A program made the position numbers and the translations under genes. This document shows positions 50,937 to 58,775 of a DNA stretch of 64,000 nucleotides, piece by piece; positions within the stretch are counted from its first letter, which is position 1; each line of letters starts with the position of its first letter. This DNA comes from a bacterium (GTDB lineage: Bacteria > Acidobacteriota > Thermoanaerobaculia > Multivoradales > JAHEKO01): positions 78,404 through 142,403 of the forward strand of contig JAAENP010000364.1 of the NCBI GenBank assembly GCA_024224155.1, given 5' to 3'. Below the pieces are notes generated by a model that ran no database searches, had not been told where the DNA came from, and saw only the letters and a list, made by a program, of their open reading frames with translations.

Positions 50937-51898
50937 GCCAGCCCCGGACCGCGCGGCTCAGCGTCGACTCGCCGTTTCGGAGGCGATTGCGCGCCTACCT
51001 GGCCGAGCGCTTTCCTCTCCTCGGGCACGGGGTGCTGATCGTGAGCTACTACTCCTCGAATCAGTTCCTCGCCAAGGCCCTCACCTACCCCGGCGAGCCC
51101 ATGCGCTACGGCGCGCACTCGATTCTGGGAGCGATCACCCTCTTCTGTTTCTTCTTTCATCTCCGGGTCTTCGACGAGCACAAGGACTTCGAGGAGGACT
51201 CGCGTCACTATCCGCAGCGGGTGCTCCAGCGCGGGCTGATCCGGCTGCGCGACCTCCGTTTCCTGGGAGCCGCGGCGATCGCGATCGAGATCGCTCTCAG
51301 CTCCGTTCGCGGGTCGCCGGCACTCGTCGCCCTGCTGCTGGCGCTGGGGTTCTCGCTCTTGATGCTCAAGGAGTTCTTCGTTCGCGCCTGGCTCAAGCGC
51401 CACTTCCTCGTCTACGCCACGAGCCACATGTTGATCATGCCGTTGCTGGCGCTCATGGTCTACAGCTTCACCACCCAGAGCTATCCCTGGACGGCGCCCG
51501 GCTGGTTCTGGGTGTACGCCTTCGTCGGCTTCTTCGTGACCTTCAATTGGGAAGTGTCGCGCAAGATTCGCGCGCCCGAACAAGAGCTCGAAGGAGTCGA
51601 CTCCTATTCCAAGATCTTCGGAACCTACGGCGCCGCCTATGTCGTGATCGCGATCCGCGTCGTCGACACCGCGATGGTCGCCGCGGTCGGATACCATCTC
51701 GGCTTGAGCACCTGGTTCTACGCCGCTCTGGTGGCGCTCTTCGCCTTGTGCCTGGTCGGCTTCTTCCAGTACCTGCGCCACACCAGCGCCAAGACCGCGA
51801 AGCGGCTCGAGACCTATGCCGGGATGTACATCATCGCGTTCGATCTGATTCTCGCGGTCGAGATCGCGCGCAAGTTCGGAATCGTCGGACTCGGATGA
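50933..51898 (+). CDS. UbiA-family prenyltransferase
   Basis: 321 residues from the ATG that overlaps the ligase stop (50933-50936). It has eight or nine hydrophobic helices and the first Asp-rich motif RVFDEHKDFEEDSRHYPQRVLQRGL, typical of UbiA-superfamily enzymes. The second expected Asp motif is weak (NWEVSRKIRAPEQE). UbiA enzymes attach prenyl or polyprenyl groups to aromatic or lipid acceptors in the membrane. Translational coupling with the ligase suggests a shared pathway. Confidence 0.85.
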   Translation: MSQPRTARLSVDSPFRRRLRAYLAERFPLLGHGVLIVSYYSSNQFLAKALTYPGEPMRYGAHSILGAITLFCFFFHLRVFDEHKDFEEDSRHYPQRVLQRGLIRLRDLRFLGAAAIAIEIALSSVRGSPALVALLLALGFSLLMLKEFFVRAWLKRHFLVYATSHMLIMPLLALMVYSFTTQSYPWTAPGWFWVYAFVGFFVTFNWEVSRKIRAPEQELEGVDSYSKIFGTYGAAYVVIAIRVVDTAMVAAVGYHLGLSTWFYAALVALFALCLVGFFQYLRHTSAKTAKRLETYAGMYIIAFDLILAVEIARKFGIVGLG

Positions 51899-51905
51899 GC
51901 TCGGA

Positions 51906-54665
51906 ATGATCTGGATCGGAGAGGGCTCCGCCGATGTTGGAGCGATCGGGGGCAAGGGCGCCAACATGGCGCAGCTCGAGCGGATCGGCCTGCCGGTGCC
52001 GGCCTGGTTCGCGGTAACCACTTCCGCTTTCCGCAAGGCGCTCCGCGGCTCCGAGCTCGAAGAGCGGATTGGGCGACGGCTCGCCCGCGCCGGCGCGACC
52101 GACCTTCTGGAGGCGGCGGCCGAGATCCGCGCCTGGGTCGGCGAAGCGGCACTGCCCGAAGAGCTCGCAGAGAGCGTTCGCGGCGCCGTCGATTCGAAGA
52201 TCGGACCCTCGGCGCTCTGCGCGGTGCGCTCGTCGGCCCTGGGCGAGGACACCGCCGAGGCCTCCTTCGCGGGCCTCCATGACAGCTTTCTCTTCGTCCG
52301 TGGCACGGACTCGATTCTCGAAACCATTCGCCGGGTGTGGGCCTCCGCCTTCAACGATCGAGCCCTCGCCTATCGCCGCGAACGGGACCTGCCGCTCGAG
52401 GGGATCTCGATCGCGGTGGTTGTTCAGCAGATGATCGAGGCCTCCGTGAGCGGGGTGGTCTTCACCGCCAACCCGAACAACGGCGACGTCCACGAGGTCG
52501 TGGTGAGCGCGCTCTACGGAGCCGGTGAAGGTCTGGTCAGCGCCGGCCTCGACGCCGACACCTGGGTCGTCGACAAGGACAGTCGCTCGGCCGAGGCCGC
52601 GATCGCCGCCAAGACCGAGGAGATCGTCTTCGACCGGGCCGCCGGCAGCGGGCTCACTCGTCGTGAGGTCGACGCCGGCCGGGCCGAAGCTAGCGCCCTC
52701 TCCGAAGAGCAGCTCCAGCAGGTCGTCGAGAGCTCGCTCGCGATCGAGCGCGCCTTCGGCCGGCCGCAGGACATCGAGTTCTCGTTCGATCCGAGCGGCG
52801 CGCTCTACGTTCTGCAGGCGCGCGCGATCACGACCGTCGACGAGCTCGGCCCGGCGGCGGGCAATCGCCTGCTCTGGGACAACTCGAACATCATCGAAAG
52901 CTACTCCGGCGTCACCTCGCCGATGACCTACAGCTTCATCCGGCGCGCCTACACCATCGTCTACCACTGCTTCGCCGAGGTCATGGGAATCAAGTCCGAC
53001 GTCGTGCGCCGGAACCGCGAGACCTTCGAGAACATGCTCGGGCTGTTTCGCGGTCAGGTCTACTACAACCTGCGCAACTGGTACCGGTTGATCCGGCTGT
53101 TTCCGGGATTCAGCTACAACAGCGACTTCATGGAGTCGATGATGGGGGTGAGCGAGGGCGCGCGGTTCGGCGACGACGCGCTGCCCGAGCCCGGATGGCG
53201 GAAGCGGTATTTCGTCGAGCTGCCCGCGCTGCTGCGGCTGGTCACGCGCTCGACCTGGAACTTCGTTCGTATCCGGCGGGTCGTGGGCCGGTTCCAGGAG
53301 CACTTCTCGTCGCACTTCAAGGCCTGGTCGGACCTCGATTTCACGCGCATGGCGCCGCACGAGCTGCGGGCGCTCTATCTCGAGATGGAGGAGAAGCTCC
53401 TCTGGAACTGGAAGGCGCCGATCATCAACGACTTCTTCGTCATGATCTTCTACGGCACGCTCAAGAAGCTCTGCGCCACGTGGTGTGCAGACGAATCGGG
53501 CTCGCTTCAGAACGACCTCATCTGCGGCGAGGGCGGCATCGAGAGCACGCTGCCCACGCAGCGGCTGCTCGAGCTGGCGATCGAGGCCGCGGCCGAGCCC
53601 GAGCTGCGCTCTTTCCTGCTCGACCACTCGCCCGAAGAGCTCGCCGAGCGGCTGCCGGCCGAGCCCGCCTTCACGTCGTTCTTCGCCGAGATCGAGACCT
53701 ACCTCGATCTCTACGGCTTCCGCTGCGTCAACGAGCTCAAGCTCGAGGAGTTCTCGCTCAAGGACCGGCCGCAGTTTCTCTACCAGATGCTCGCCAACTA
53801 TCTGAGAATGGACAACCTCGCGGACCTCGACCCCCGCACCAGCACCGAGCGCGAGTCCCGGATTCGTCGGGAGGCCGAAGAACGGGCCTTCTCGGCGCTC
53901 GGAGGCTTTCCGCTCGGGTGGCTACGGCGGCGGTTGTTCCGGCGGGCGCTCGGGAATGCCCGGCTCGGAGTCAAGAACCGCGAGAACATGCGCTTCGCCC
54001 GCACCCGCATCTACGGCCTCTTCCGCGAGCTCCTGCGAGCACTCGGAGAGACCCTGGCCCGTGAGGAGCTTCTCGCCGAGCGCGACGACATCTTCTATCT
54101 GACGCTCGACGAGGTCTGGGACTTCATCAAGGGGACCGCGGTCACCACCGACCTGCGCGGGCTCGTCACCCTGCGTCGCGCCGAGTTCGACCTCTTCCGC
54201 TCGGACAGCGAGCGCATGCCCGACGATCGCTTCGAGACCTTCGGCATGGCCTATCATCGGAACCGCTTTCGGGCCCGCCGGCGCGCCGGCACCGCGGCCT
54301 CGGAAGACGGCGTTCTCCGCGGCATCGGTTGCTGCCCCGGCATCGTCAGCGGCGAGGTCAAGCTCCTGCGCTCGCCGAACGAGGACGCCCGTCTCGAGGG
54401 CGAGATCCTGGTCGCCGAGCGCACGGATCCCGGATGGGTGCCGCTCTACCCCGCCGTCTCCGGACTCCTGATCGAGCGCGGCAGCATCCTGTCGCACTCG
54501 GCCATCGTCGCCCGCGAGATGGGCATTCCGACGATCGTCGGTATCCCCGGCCTGAGCACCGCCCTCGAAACCGGTCAGCACGTGACGATGGACGGAGCCG
54601 CGGGCACGGTCGAGCTCGAGGGCGGCGAGACCCAGGCCGCTACGGCGTCGGATTCCACGCCGTAG
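51906..54665 (+). CDS. PEP synthase/rifampicin phosphotransferase-like enzyme
   Basis: 919 residues. The N-terminal PPDK-type ATP-binding domain (IGGKGANMAQLERIGLPVP, RSSALGEDTAEASFAGLHDSF, VFTANPNNGDVHEVVV) is followed by a long middle region and a C-terminal swivelling His domain (GSILSHSAIVAREMGIPT, with the phospho-His). There is no C-terminal PEP TIM barrel, so it resembles rifampicin phosphotransferases and similar three-domain enzymes that move phosphate onto a small molecule. It begins seven bases after the UbiA stop and ends overlapping the convergent lipid-kinase gene by 26 bases. The acceptor is unknown; a prenyl or lipid alcohol would fit the context. Confidence 0.85.
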   Translation: MIWIGEGSADVGAIGGKGANMAQLERIGLPVPAWFAVTTSAFRKALRGSELEERIGRRLARAGATDLLEAAAEIRAWVGEAALPEELAESVRGAVDSKIGPSALCAVRSSALGEDTAEASFAGLHDSFLFVRGTDSILETIRRVWASAFNDRALAYRRERDLPLEGISIAVVVQQMIEASVSGVVFTANPNNGDVHEVVVSALYGAGEGLVSAGLDADTWVVDKDSRSAEAAIAAKTEEIVFDRAAGSGLTRREVDAGRAEASALSEEQLQQVVESSLAIERAFGRPQDIEFSFDPSGALYVLQARAITTVDELGPAAGNRLLWDNSNIIESYSGVTSPMTYSFIRRAYTIVYHCFAEVMGIKSDVVRRNRETFENMLGLFRGQVYYNLRNWYRLIRLFPGFSYNSDFMESMMGVSEGARFGDDALPEPGWRKRYFVELPALLRLVTRSTWNFVRIRRVVGRFQEHFSSHFKAWSDLDFTRMAPHELRALYLEMEEKLLWNWKAPIINDFFVMIFYGTLKKLCATWCADESGSLQNDLICGEGGIESTLPTQRLLELAIEAAAEPELRSFLLDHSPEELAERLPAEPAFTSFFAEIETYLDLYGFRCVNELKLEEFSLKDRPQFLYQMLANYLRMDNLADLDPRTSTERESRIRREAEERAFSALGGFPLGWLRRRLFRRALGNARLGVKNRENMRFARTRIYGLFRELLRALGETLAREELLAERDDIFYLTLDEVWDFIKGTAVTTDLRGLVTLRRAEFDLFRSDSERMPDDRFETFGMAYHRNRFRARRRAGTAASEDGVLRGIGCCPGIVSGEVKLLRSPNEDARLEGEILVAERTDPGWVPLYPAVSGLLIERGSILSHSAIVAREMGIPTIVGIPGLSTALETGQHVTMDGAAGTVELEGGETQAATASDSTP

Positions 54666-55989
54666 CCAGACCGAGTATCTGAAGCGCCAGCACGAACCCT
54701 CCGGCCGCCAGCGAGAGCAGCACCCGGCTGGCGCTCCAGGTAGTGAGCGGCACCGCCGCGGGCCGCGCCTCCCAGGCAGTGAGAATCGAGGTCACCCCGA
54801 AGATCACCGCGAGGTGGACGAGCAGCATGGCAAAGGGCCAATCGGGCTGTTGCATCCAGGAGAAGAGCGCCGTCGCGGCGGTCGTGATCAAGGCCACGAG
54901 CGCAACGCGCGCCAATCGAGGGCCGAGCTGTAGCCTCTCGAGTCGCAGCACCGGGTTGGCCAGGCTGAATGCCAGCACCGATCCGCACGCGGCCAGATAC
55001 GGACCGAAGAGCATCCGGTACTGGCCGAAGGCATTGGCCACGACCAGAATCAGAAACAGTGGAATGAGGGCTCGGGCCACGGTGCGAACCCGCAAGCGCG
55101 GCGCCCGGCCACGCGCCAGCTGCATCGAAGCCACGAGGTAGACCGCGACGCCGGCGAGCACCGGGACCGCCCACACCCAGGAGCCGAGCGACCAGTTGGC
55201 GTAGCTGAAGAGGACGACCGCGATCGCCGCTCCGACGTTGAAGAACGGATAGCGGCGCACGAGCAGGGCCATCACCACGCAGATCGCGACCAGGCTGAGG
55301 TTCTGGAACACAATCTCGGGGACCGGCTTGGTGGTGATCTTGCCGAGAACGAAGACCACCGCCAGCGGCACGAACAGGTTGTCGGCGCCCTCGAGCGAGA
55401 TAGCCTCGAACCCGGTCACCAGCAGCGCGACCAGGAGCGCGGCCAGCACGCACACCTCCCGGGGCAGATCGGTCAGCAGAAGCATCGGCAGATGGAGCGC
55501 GAGAAACGAGACCGCAAGAAACGTCGCCGAGCCCTCGAGGCTCTTCGTGCGCTCTTCGACCTCGTAGAGAACGCTGCCGTAGCGCTTGCCGGCCAGAGCC
55601 GCCGACGCGTCGCCCAGCGCCAGGACCAGAATCGCCGACAGATAGAGCCAGGGCCGCCCCTGGGTGAGGAAGAACACCAGGAAGACCGCGATCGGGTAGT
55701 ACTCGACGCCGCGGCTGCGACGCTCGACCGCGTGCAGGCTCGGTAGCAGCTGGGTCCTCGCGGCCAGTGCGAATATCCCGGCTAGCGCCAGCGCCATGCC
55801 GCCCACTACCCACGGCGACCGCACCAGGAAGGGAAAGAACAGGCAGGCGATCCCGCCGCCGATGTGCACGAGCTTGCGCGTCGACTCGGTCTTGGGGTTG
55901 CCGAGACGACGCCACAGCTCCGCGGCGACCAACAGGCCGAGGAAGACCGCGCTCAGGATCACCGCGCCGGCGAGGTCGTTCGGGGTCAC
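54640..55989 (-). CDS. CTP-dependent lipid kinase / phosphatidate cytidylyltransferase-like membrane protein
   Basis: 449 residues from a GTG that overlaps the DUF3419 stop as GTGA. About twelve hydrophobic helices; the N-terminal half has ESTRKLVHIGGGIACLFFP and LALGDASAALAGKRYGS, the signatures of dolichol/phytol kinases and CDP-diacylglycerol synthases. The C-terminal 200 residues form an additional membrane domain. It should use CTP to phosphorylate or activate a lipid alcohol. Paired with the BtaA-like gene. Confidence 0.82.
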   Translation of the reverse strand: MTPNDLAGAVILSAVFLGLLVAAELWRRLGNPKTESTRKLVHIGGGIACLFFPFLVRSPWVVGGMALALAGIFALAARTQLLPSLHAVERRSRGVEYYPIAVFLVFFLTQGRPWLYLSAILVLALGDASAALAGKRYGSVLYEVEERTKSLEGSATFLAVSFLALHLPMLLLTDLPREVCVLAALLVALLVTGFEAISLEGADNLFVPLAVVFVLGKITTKPVPEIVFQNLSLVAICVVMALLVRRYPFFNVGAAIAVVLFSYANWSLGSWVWAVPVLAGVAVYLVASMQLARGRAPRLRVRTVARALIPLFLILVVANAFGQYRMLFGPYLAACGSVLAFSLANPVLRLERLQLGPRLARVALVALITTAATALFSWMQQPDWPFAMLLVHLAVIFGVTSILTAWEARPAAVPLTTWSASRVLLSLAAGGFVLALQILGLATAWNPTP

Positions 55990-57089
55990 TCTCGGCTCAC
56001 CTGTTCGACGACGAAGGTACCGTAGAAAAACGCCAGGTCTCGAGCGTAGAGCTCGGCCGCCTGTTCGTCGAGCGAGCTCACCCGGTCGGCCACGGAGTCC
56101 GGCCGGCGCCTGGGCACGAGCATGTTCCAGTAGGCCAGCCGGGCGCCCGGCCGGCTGTGCTCGACGAGGGTCTCGTAGATCGACCGGCAGAGCTCCGGAT
56201 CCAGGTACTCGAAGACGTCCGAGAGATTGAAGCCGTCGAAACCGTCATCGGCGTGGCTCGAAGCCACGTCGGCGATCGAGCCTTGGGCGAGCTCGAGCCG
56301 GTCGAGGCGGCCCTCGAGCTTCGCGAACGGCTCGGGGCGCAGATACCGGGGCAAGGTGCGGAAGTTCCCGGTCAGAATGTAGTCGAGATAGGGATTCGCA
56401 TGGGTCGGCAGGTCGGTCAGCGCGCGCCGCGCCCGCTTCAGGATCTCGTCGGCGACCGAGCCCTCGACGAAGCGGAAGAACTCGGGATCCCGGCCGAGGC
56501 GAGCCATCACCCAGCGGCTGAAAAACAGCCGGAAGAGCAGCCGCCAGCGCCACGTGTCCCAACGATCCCGGTAGAAGCGCTCCCGCTCGGGCGGCGTGCG
56601 CTCCTCGAGCACCGCTCGCACGGTCTTGCGACCATGCACCAGCGGCAGAATCTTCCGCCGCAGGATTCGAAAGTACGACTCGAACTTGCCGGCGTGAATC
56701 ACGCCCGCCTCGAGGGTTTCCGGCCGCTCCCTCCAATAGCGCTCCGCACCCGCCGAGAGCGATCCGGCCAGCCGTTCGAAGACCTCCGCCCGCGGCAGCG
56801 GCGAGTCGCGGATTCCGAGAAACTCGAGGGTCCCCCCGCGGCCGAGGTGGCGAATGGCCGCCACCTTGAGCTCGACCACCGCCAGTTGCGCCGGGCTGAG
56901 ATCCGCCGCCACGACGTCCGCTCCCTCGGCCAGAAGAGCCAGCGTGTTGTCACCACCCGAGGCAATCGAAAGCAGTCGTTTGCCGGGCGCGGGCTCGAGA
57001 GCGGCGCACAGAACGTCGGCGTCCTCCCAGCAATTGGCATATCGAATGATCTCGAAGCTGGCGCGATCCTGGATCGAGGCCTCGGTCAT
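55986..57089 (-). CDS. DUF3419/BtaA-like S-adenosylmethionine-dependent enzyme
   Basis: 367 residues from the ATG at 57089 (the frame opens at 57398 but the prefix looks random). It carries IRYANCWEDADVLCAAL, LSIASGGDNTLALLAEGA and VVAADLSPAQLAVVELK, the SAM-binding signature of BtaA/DUF3419 enzymes. Then FRILRRKILPLVHG and a later SDVFEYLDPELCRSIYETL. BtaA transfers 3-amino-3-carboxypropyl from SAM to diacylglycerol as the first step of betaine-lipid synthesis. The BtaB methyltransferase usually found with it is absent here, so the product may differ. Confidence 0.83.
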   Translation of the reverse strand: MTEASIQDRASFEIIRYANCWEDADVLCAALEPAPGKRLLSIASGGDNTLALLAEGADVVAADLSPAQLAVVELKVAAIRHLGRGGTLEFLGIRDSPLPRAEVFERLAGSLSAGAERYWRERPETLEAGVIHAGKFESYFRILRRKILPLVHGRKTVRAVLEERTPPERERFYRDRWDTWRWRLLFRLFFSRWVMARLGRDPEFFRFVEGSVADEILKRARRALTDLPTHANPYLDYILTGNFRTLPRYLRPEPFAKLEGRLDRLELAQGSIADVASSHADDGFDGFNLSDVFEYLDPELCRSIYETLVEHSRPGARLAYWNMLVPRRRPDSVADRVSSLDEQAAELYARDLAFFYGTFVVEQVSRE

Positions 57090-57102
57090 GGCGCCGGCGA
57101 GT

Positions 57103-57684
57103 CTAGCGGTCGGCTCGGGCGCGTTCGAGCAGGTCGGCGACTCCGAGCTCCGTCGCCCATCGCTCGAGATAGCCGAAGTCGAGCGCCGATTCTTGGCTCT
57201 CGAGGATTCCCAGCACGTCGGACCACTGCCGGTCCGACGTTTCTTCGCCCCTTCGAAACCAGTCCAGCTTCCGCAAAATCGTGTCCTCAGCGGACTTGAC
57301 TCGAACTGAGCGGTCCGACCCGGACCCGAGGCTGACCTTTCTGCTCCGACGGAATTCCTCGCGGTCGAAGGGTTCTTCTCCGCGCACAAAGACGTCAATC
57401 TTCACCCCGCTTGCCAGGTGGATCAGGTTGAAGCTCTTTCGATTCCCCATCGCATCGAGAGCGGACTCGAGATCTCGATAGTAGCCTTCGGGCAGCTCGG
57501 ACAGCAGCTCCCGCACCGATGCGGTGTCGAGGTCGACCACCAGATCGATGTCCTGGGTCTGTCGCGGAATGCCGTGGACCGAACTAGCGTAGGACCCTCC
57601 CAGATGGTAGGGAATGCCGAGGCGGTCGAGCAGCTCGATGACCTCCAGAGCCACCCGCAAGGCTTCGGGATGCTCGGGAGTCAT
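57103..57684 (-). CDS. Nucleotidyltransferase (DUF6036/MNT-like)
   Basis: 193 residues. YHLGGSYASSVHGIPRQTQDIDLVVDL is the nucleotidyltransferase core (GGxxxxxHG...R.T.DID), with the later KIDVFV strand supplying the third acidic residue. It belongs to the class that often forms an antitoxin-like or modifying pair. Its ATG overlaps the stop of the small upstream gene as ATGA. Confidence 0.82.
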   Translation of the reverse strand: MTPEHPEALRVALEVIELLDRLGIPYHLGGSYASSVHGIPRQTQDIDLVVDLDTASVRELLSELPEGYYRDLESALDAMGNRKSFNLIHLASGVKIDVFVRGEEPFDREEFRRSRKVSLGSGSDRSVRVKSAEDTILRKLDWFRRGEETSDRQWSDVLGILESQESALDFGYLERWATELGVADLLERARADR

Positions 57685-57926
57685 TCCAGAGGCCCGTAAG
57701 CTCGCTCGGCGAGCTCCTCGCCCAGAATCAAGCCGAAGAGCCTTCGATGAAGGCGCTCCGGCGGCTCGTCCGGATAACGCAGTCTCAGCCCGGCCAGTGC
57801 CAGGGCTCGCGCTGTGTCGTTGGCGTCCTCGACCAGCTCGAGCTTCCTCTCCGGCGGCATCTTCCGGTAGACCTCGAGCCGCACCCGCTCGGCGTCGGGA
57901 GAGGTATCACTCAACTGAGTCGGCAT
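57681..57926 (-). CDS. Small partner of nucleotidyltransferase
   Basis: 81 residues: ERVRLEVYRKMPPERKLELVEDANDTARALALAGLRLRYPDEPPERLHRRLFGLILGEELAERAYG. This compact helical protein is commonly found just upstream of DUF6036-type nucleotidyltransferases in uncultured and thermophilic bacteria. ATGA-coupled. It may be a toxin/antitoxin-like partner; the mechanism is not established. Confidence 0.72.
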   Translation of the reverse strand: MPTQLSDTSPDAERVRLEVYRKMPPERKLELVEDANDTARALALAGLRLRYPDEPPERLHRRLFGLILGEELAERAYGPLE

Positions 57927-58021
57927 CGCTCTGGGAGTCTACCGCCAGAAAGCGGCTCTAGTCTTCGTCATCAGGTTCGAAGGAGATCGCAGTGTCGAGC
58001 CAATCGAGCTATAATAGCCAT

Positions 58022-58342
58022 ATGAAACACGCCACTATAACCGAAACCAAAAACCAGCTGAGTGCGCTCCTGGACCAGGTGCGAAGCGGCGAGACGGTCT
58101 TGATTCTCGATCGAGGTCGCCCGATCGCACGCATCGAATCCGTGGCCTCCGGCCCTGATGCCTCGGTCGGGCGAGTCGCGCGGCTCGAGAGGCAGGGCCT
58201 CGTGCGGCGCGCCGAGGGCGCGGACTCCGACAACAAGGCCGCCAACAAGGCGCAAGAGATTCTGAAAGAGTCGCCGCCCCGTGCGAGTGGCGGCCGGAGC
58301 GCCACAGAGGCGCTCTCGGAAGAGCGCGCGCACGGCCGATGA
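58022..58342 (+). CDS. Phd/YefM-type antitoxin (partner of VapC)
   Basis: 106 residues from the ATG at 58022 (the frame opens at 57992). ATITETKNQLSALLDQVRSGETVLILDRGRPIARIESV is the classic Phd/YefM DNA-binding fold. The C-terminal part is basic and probably binds the toxin. It starts from a roughly 95-base divergent promoter region and the VapC gene follows after 13 bases. Confidence 0.9.
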   Translation: MKHATITETKNQLSALLDQVRSGETVLILDRGRPIARIESVASGPDASVGRVARLERQGLVRRAEGADSDNKAANKAQEILKESPPRASGGRSATEALSEERAHGR

Positions 58343-58355
58343 AGGAGCCGGCAAG

Positions 58356-58775
58356 ATGAGGTACTGGGACAGTTCGGCTCTGGTTCCGCTCCTCGTCGAG
58401 GAGGAAGAGACCGAAGCTCTGGTAGACCTCTACCTCTCCGATCCCGAGGTCATCACCTGGTGGGGCACCTCGATCGAATGCGCTTCGGCGATCGCCCGCC
58501 TGGAGCGCGACGAAGCGCTCGCCTCTGCCGAAGCCCGGGTGGTCTTCCGACGCCTCGCTTTTCTGGCCTCGGGATGGCATCTGGTCGAGGCGACCGAACG
58601 GGTGCGCGAGGCGGCTAATCGCCTGCTGCGAACGCACGATTTGCGGGCCGCCGACAGCCTGCAACTCGCGGCCGCCCAGGTCGCTTCAGAGCATCGGCCG
58701 GCATCGCTCGAGCTCGTCTGCCGCGATCAGAGACTCGCGCGAGCGGCGGATCGCGAGGGCTTCAACCTCATCTGA
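58356..58775 (+). CDS. vapC: VapC-type PIN-domain toxin
   Basis: 139 residues from the ATG at 58356. PIN residues are MRYWDSSALVPLLV (first Asp), TSIECASAIARL (Glu), RAADSLQLAAA (Asp) and VCRDQRLARAADREGF (Asp). VapC toxins cleave tRNA or rRNA. The stop overlaps the end of the convergent RND gene by eight bases. Confidence 0.92.
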   Translation: MRYWDSSALVPLLVEEEETEALVDLYLSDPEVITWWGTSIECASAIARLERDEALASAEARVVFRRLAFLASGWHLVEATERVREAANRLLRTHDLRAADSLQLAAAQVASEHRPASLELVCRDQRLARAADREGFNLI

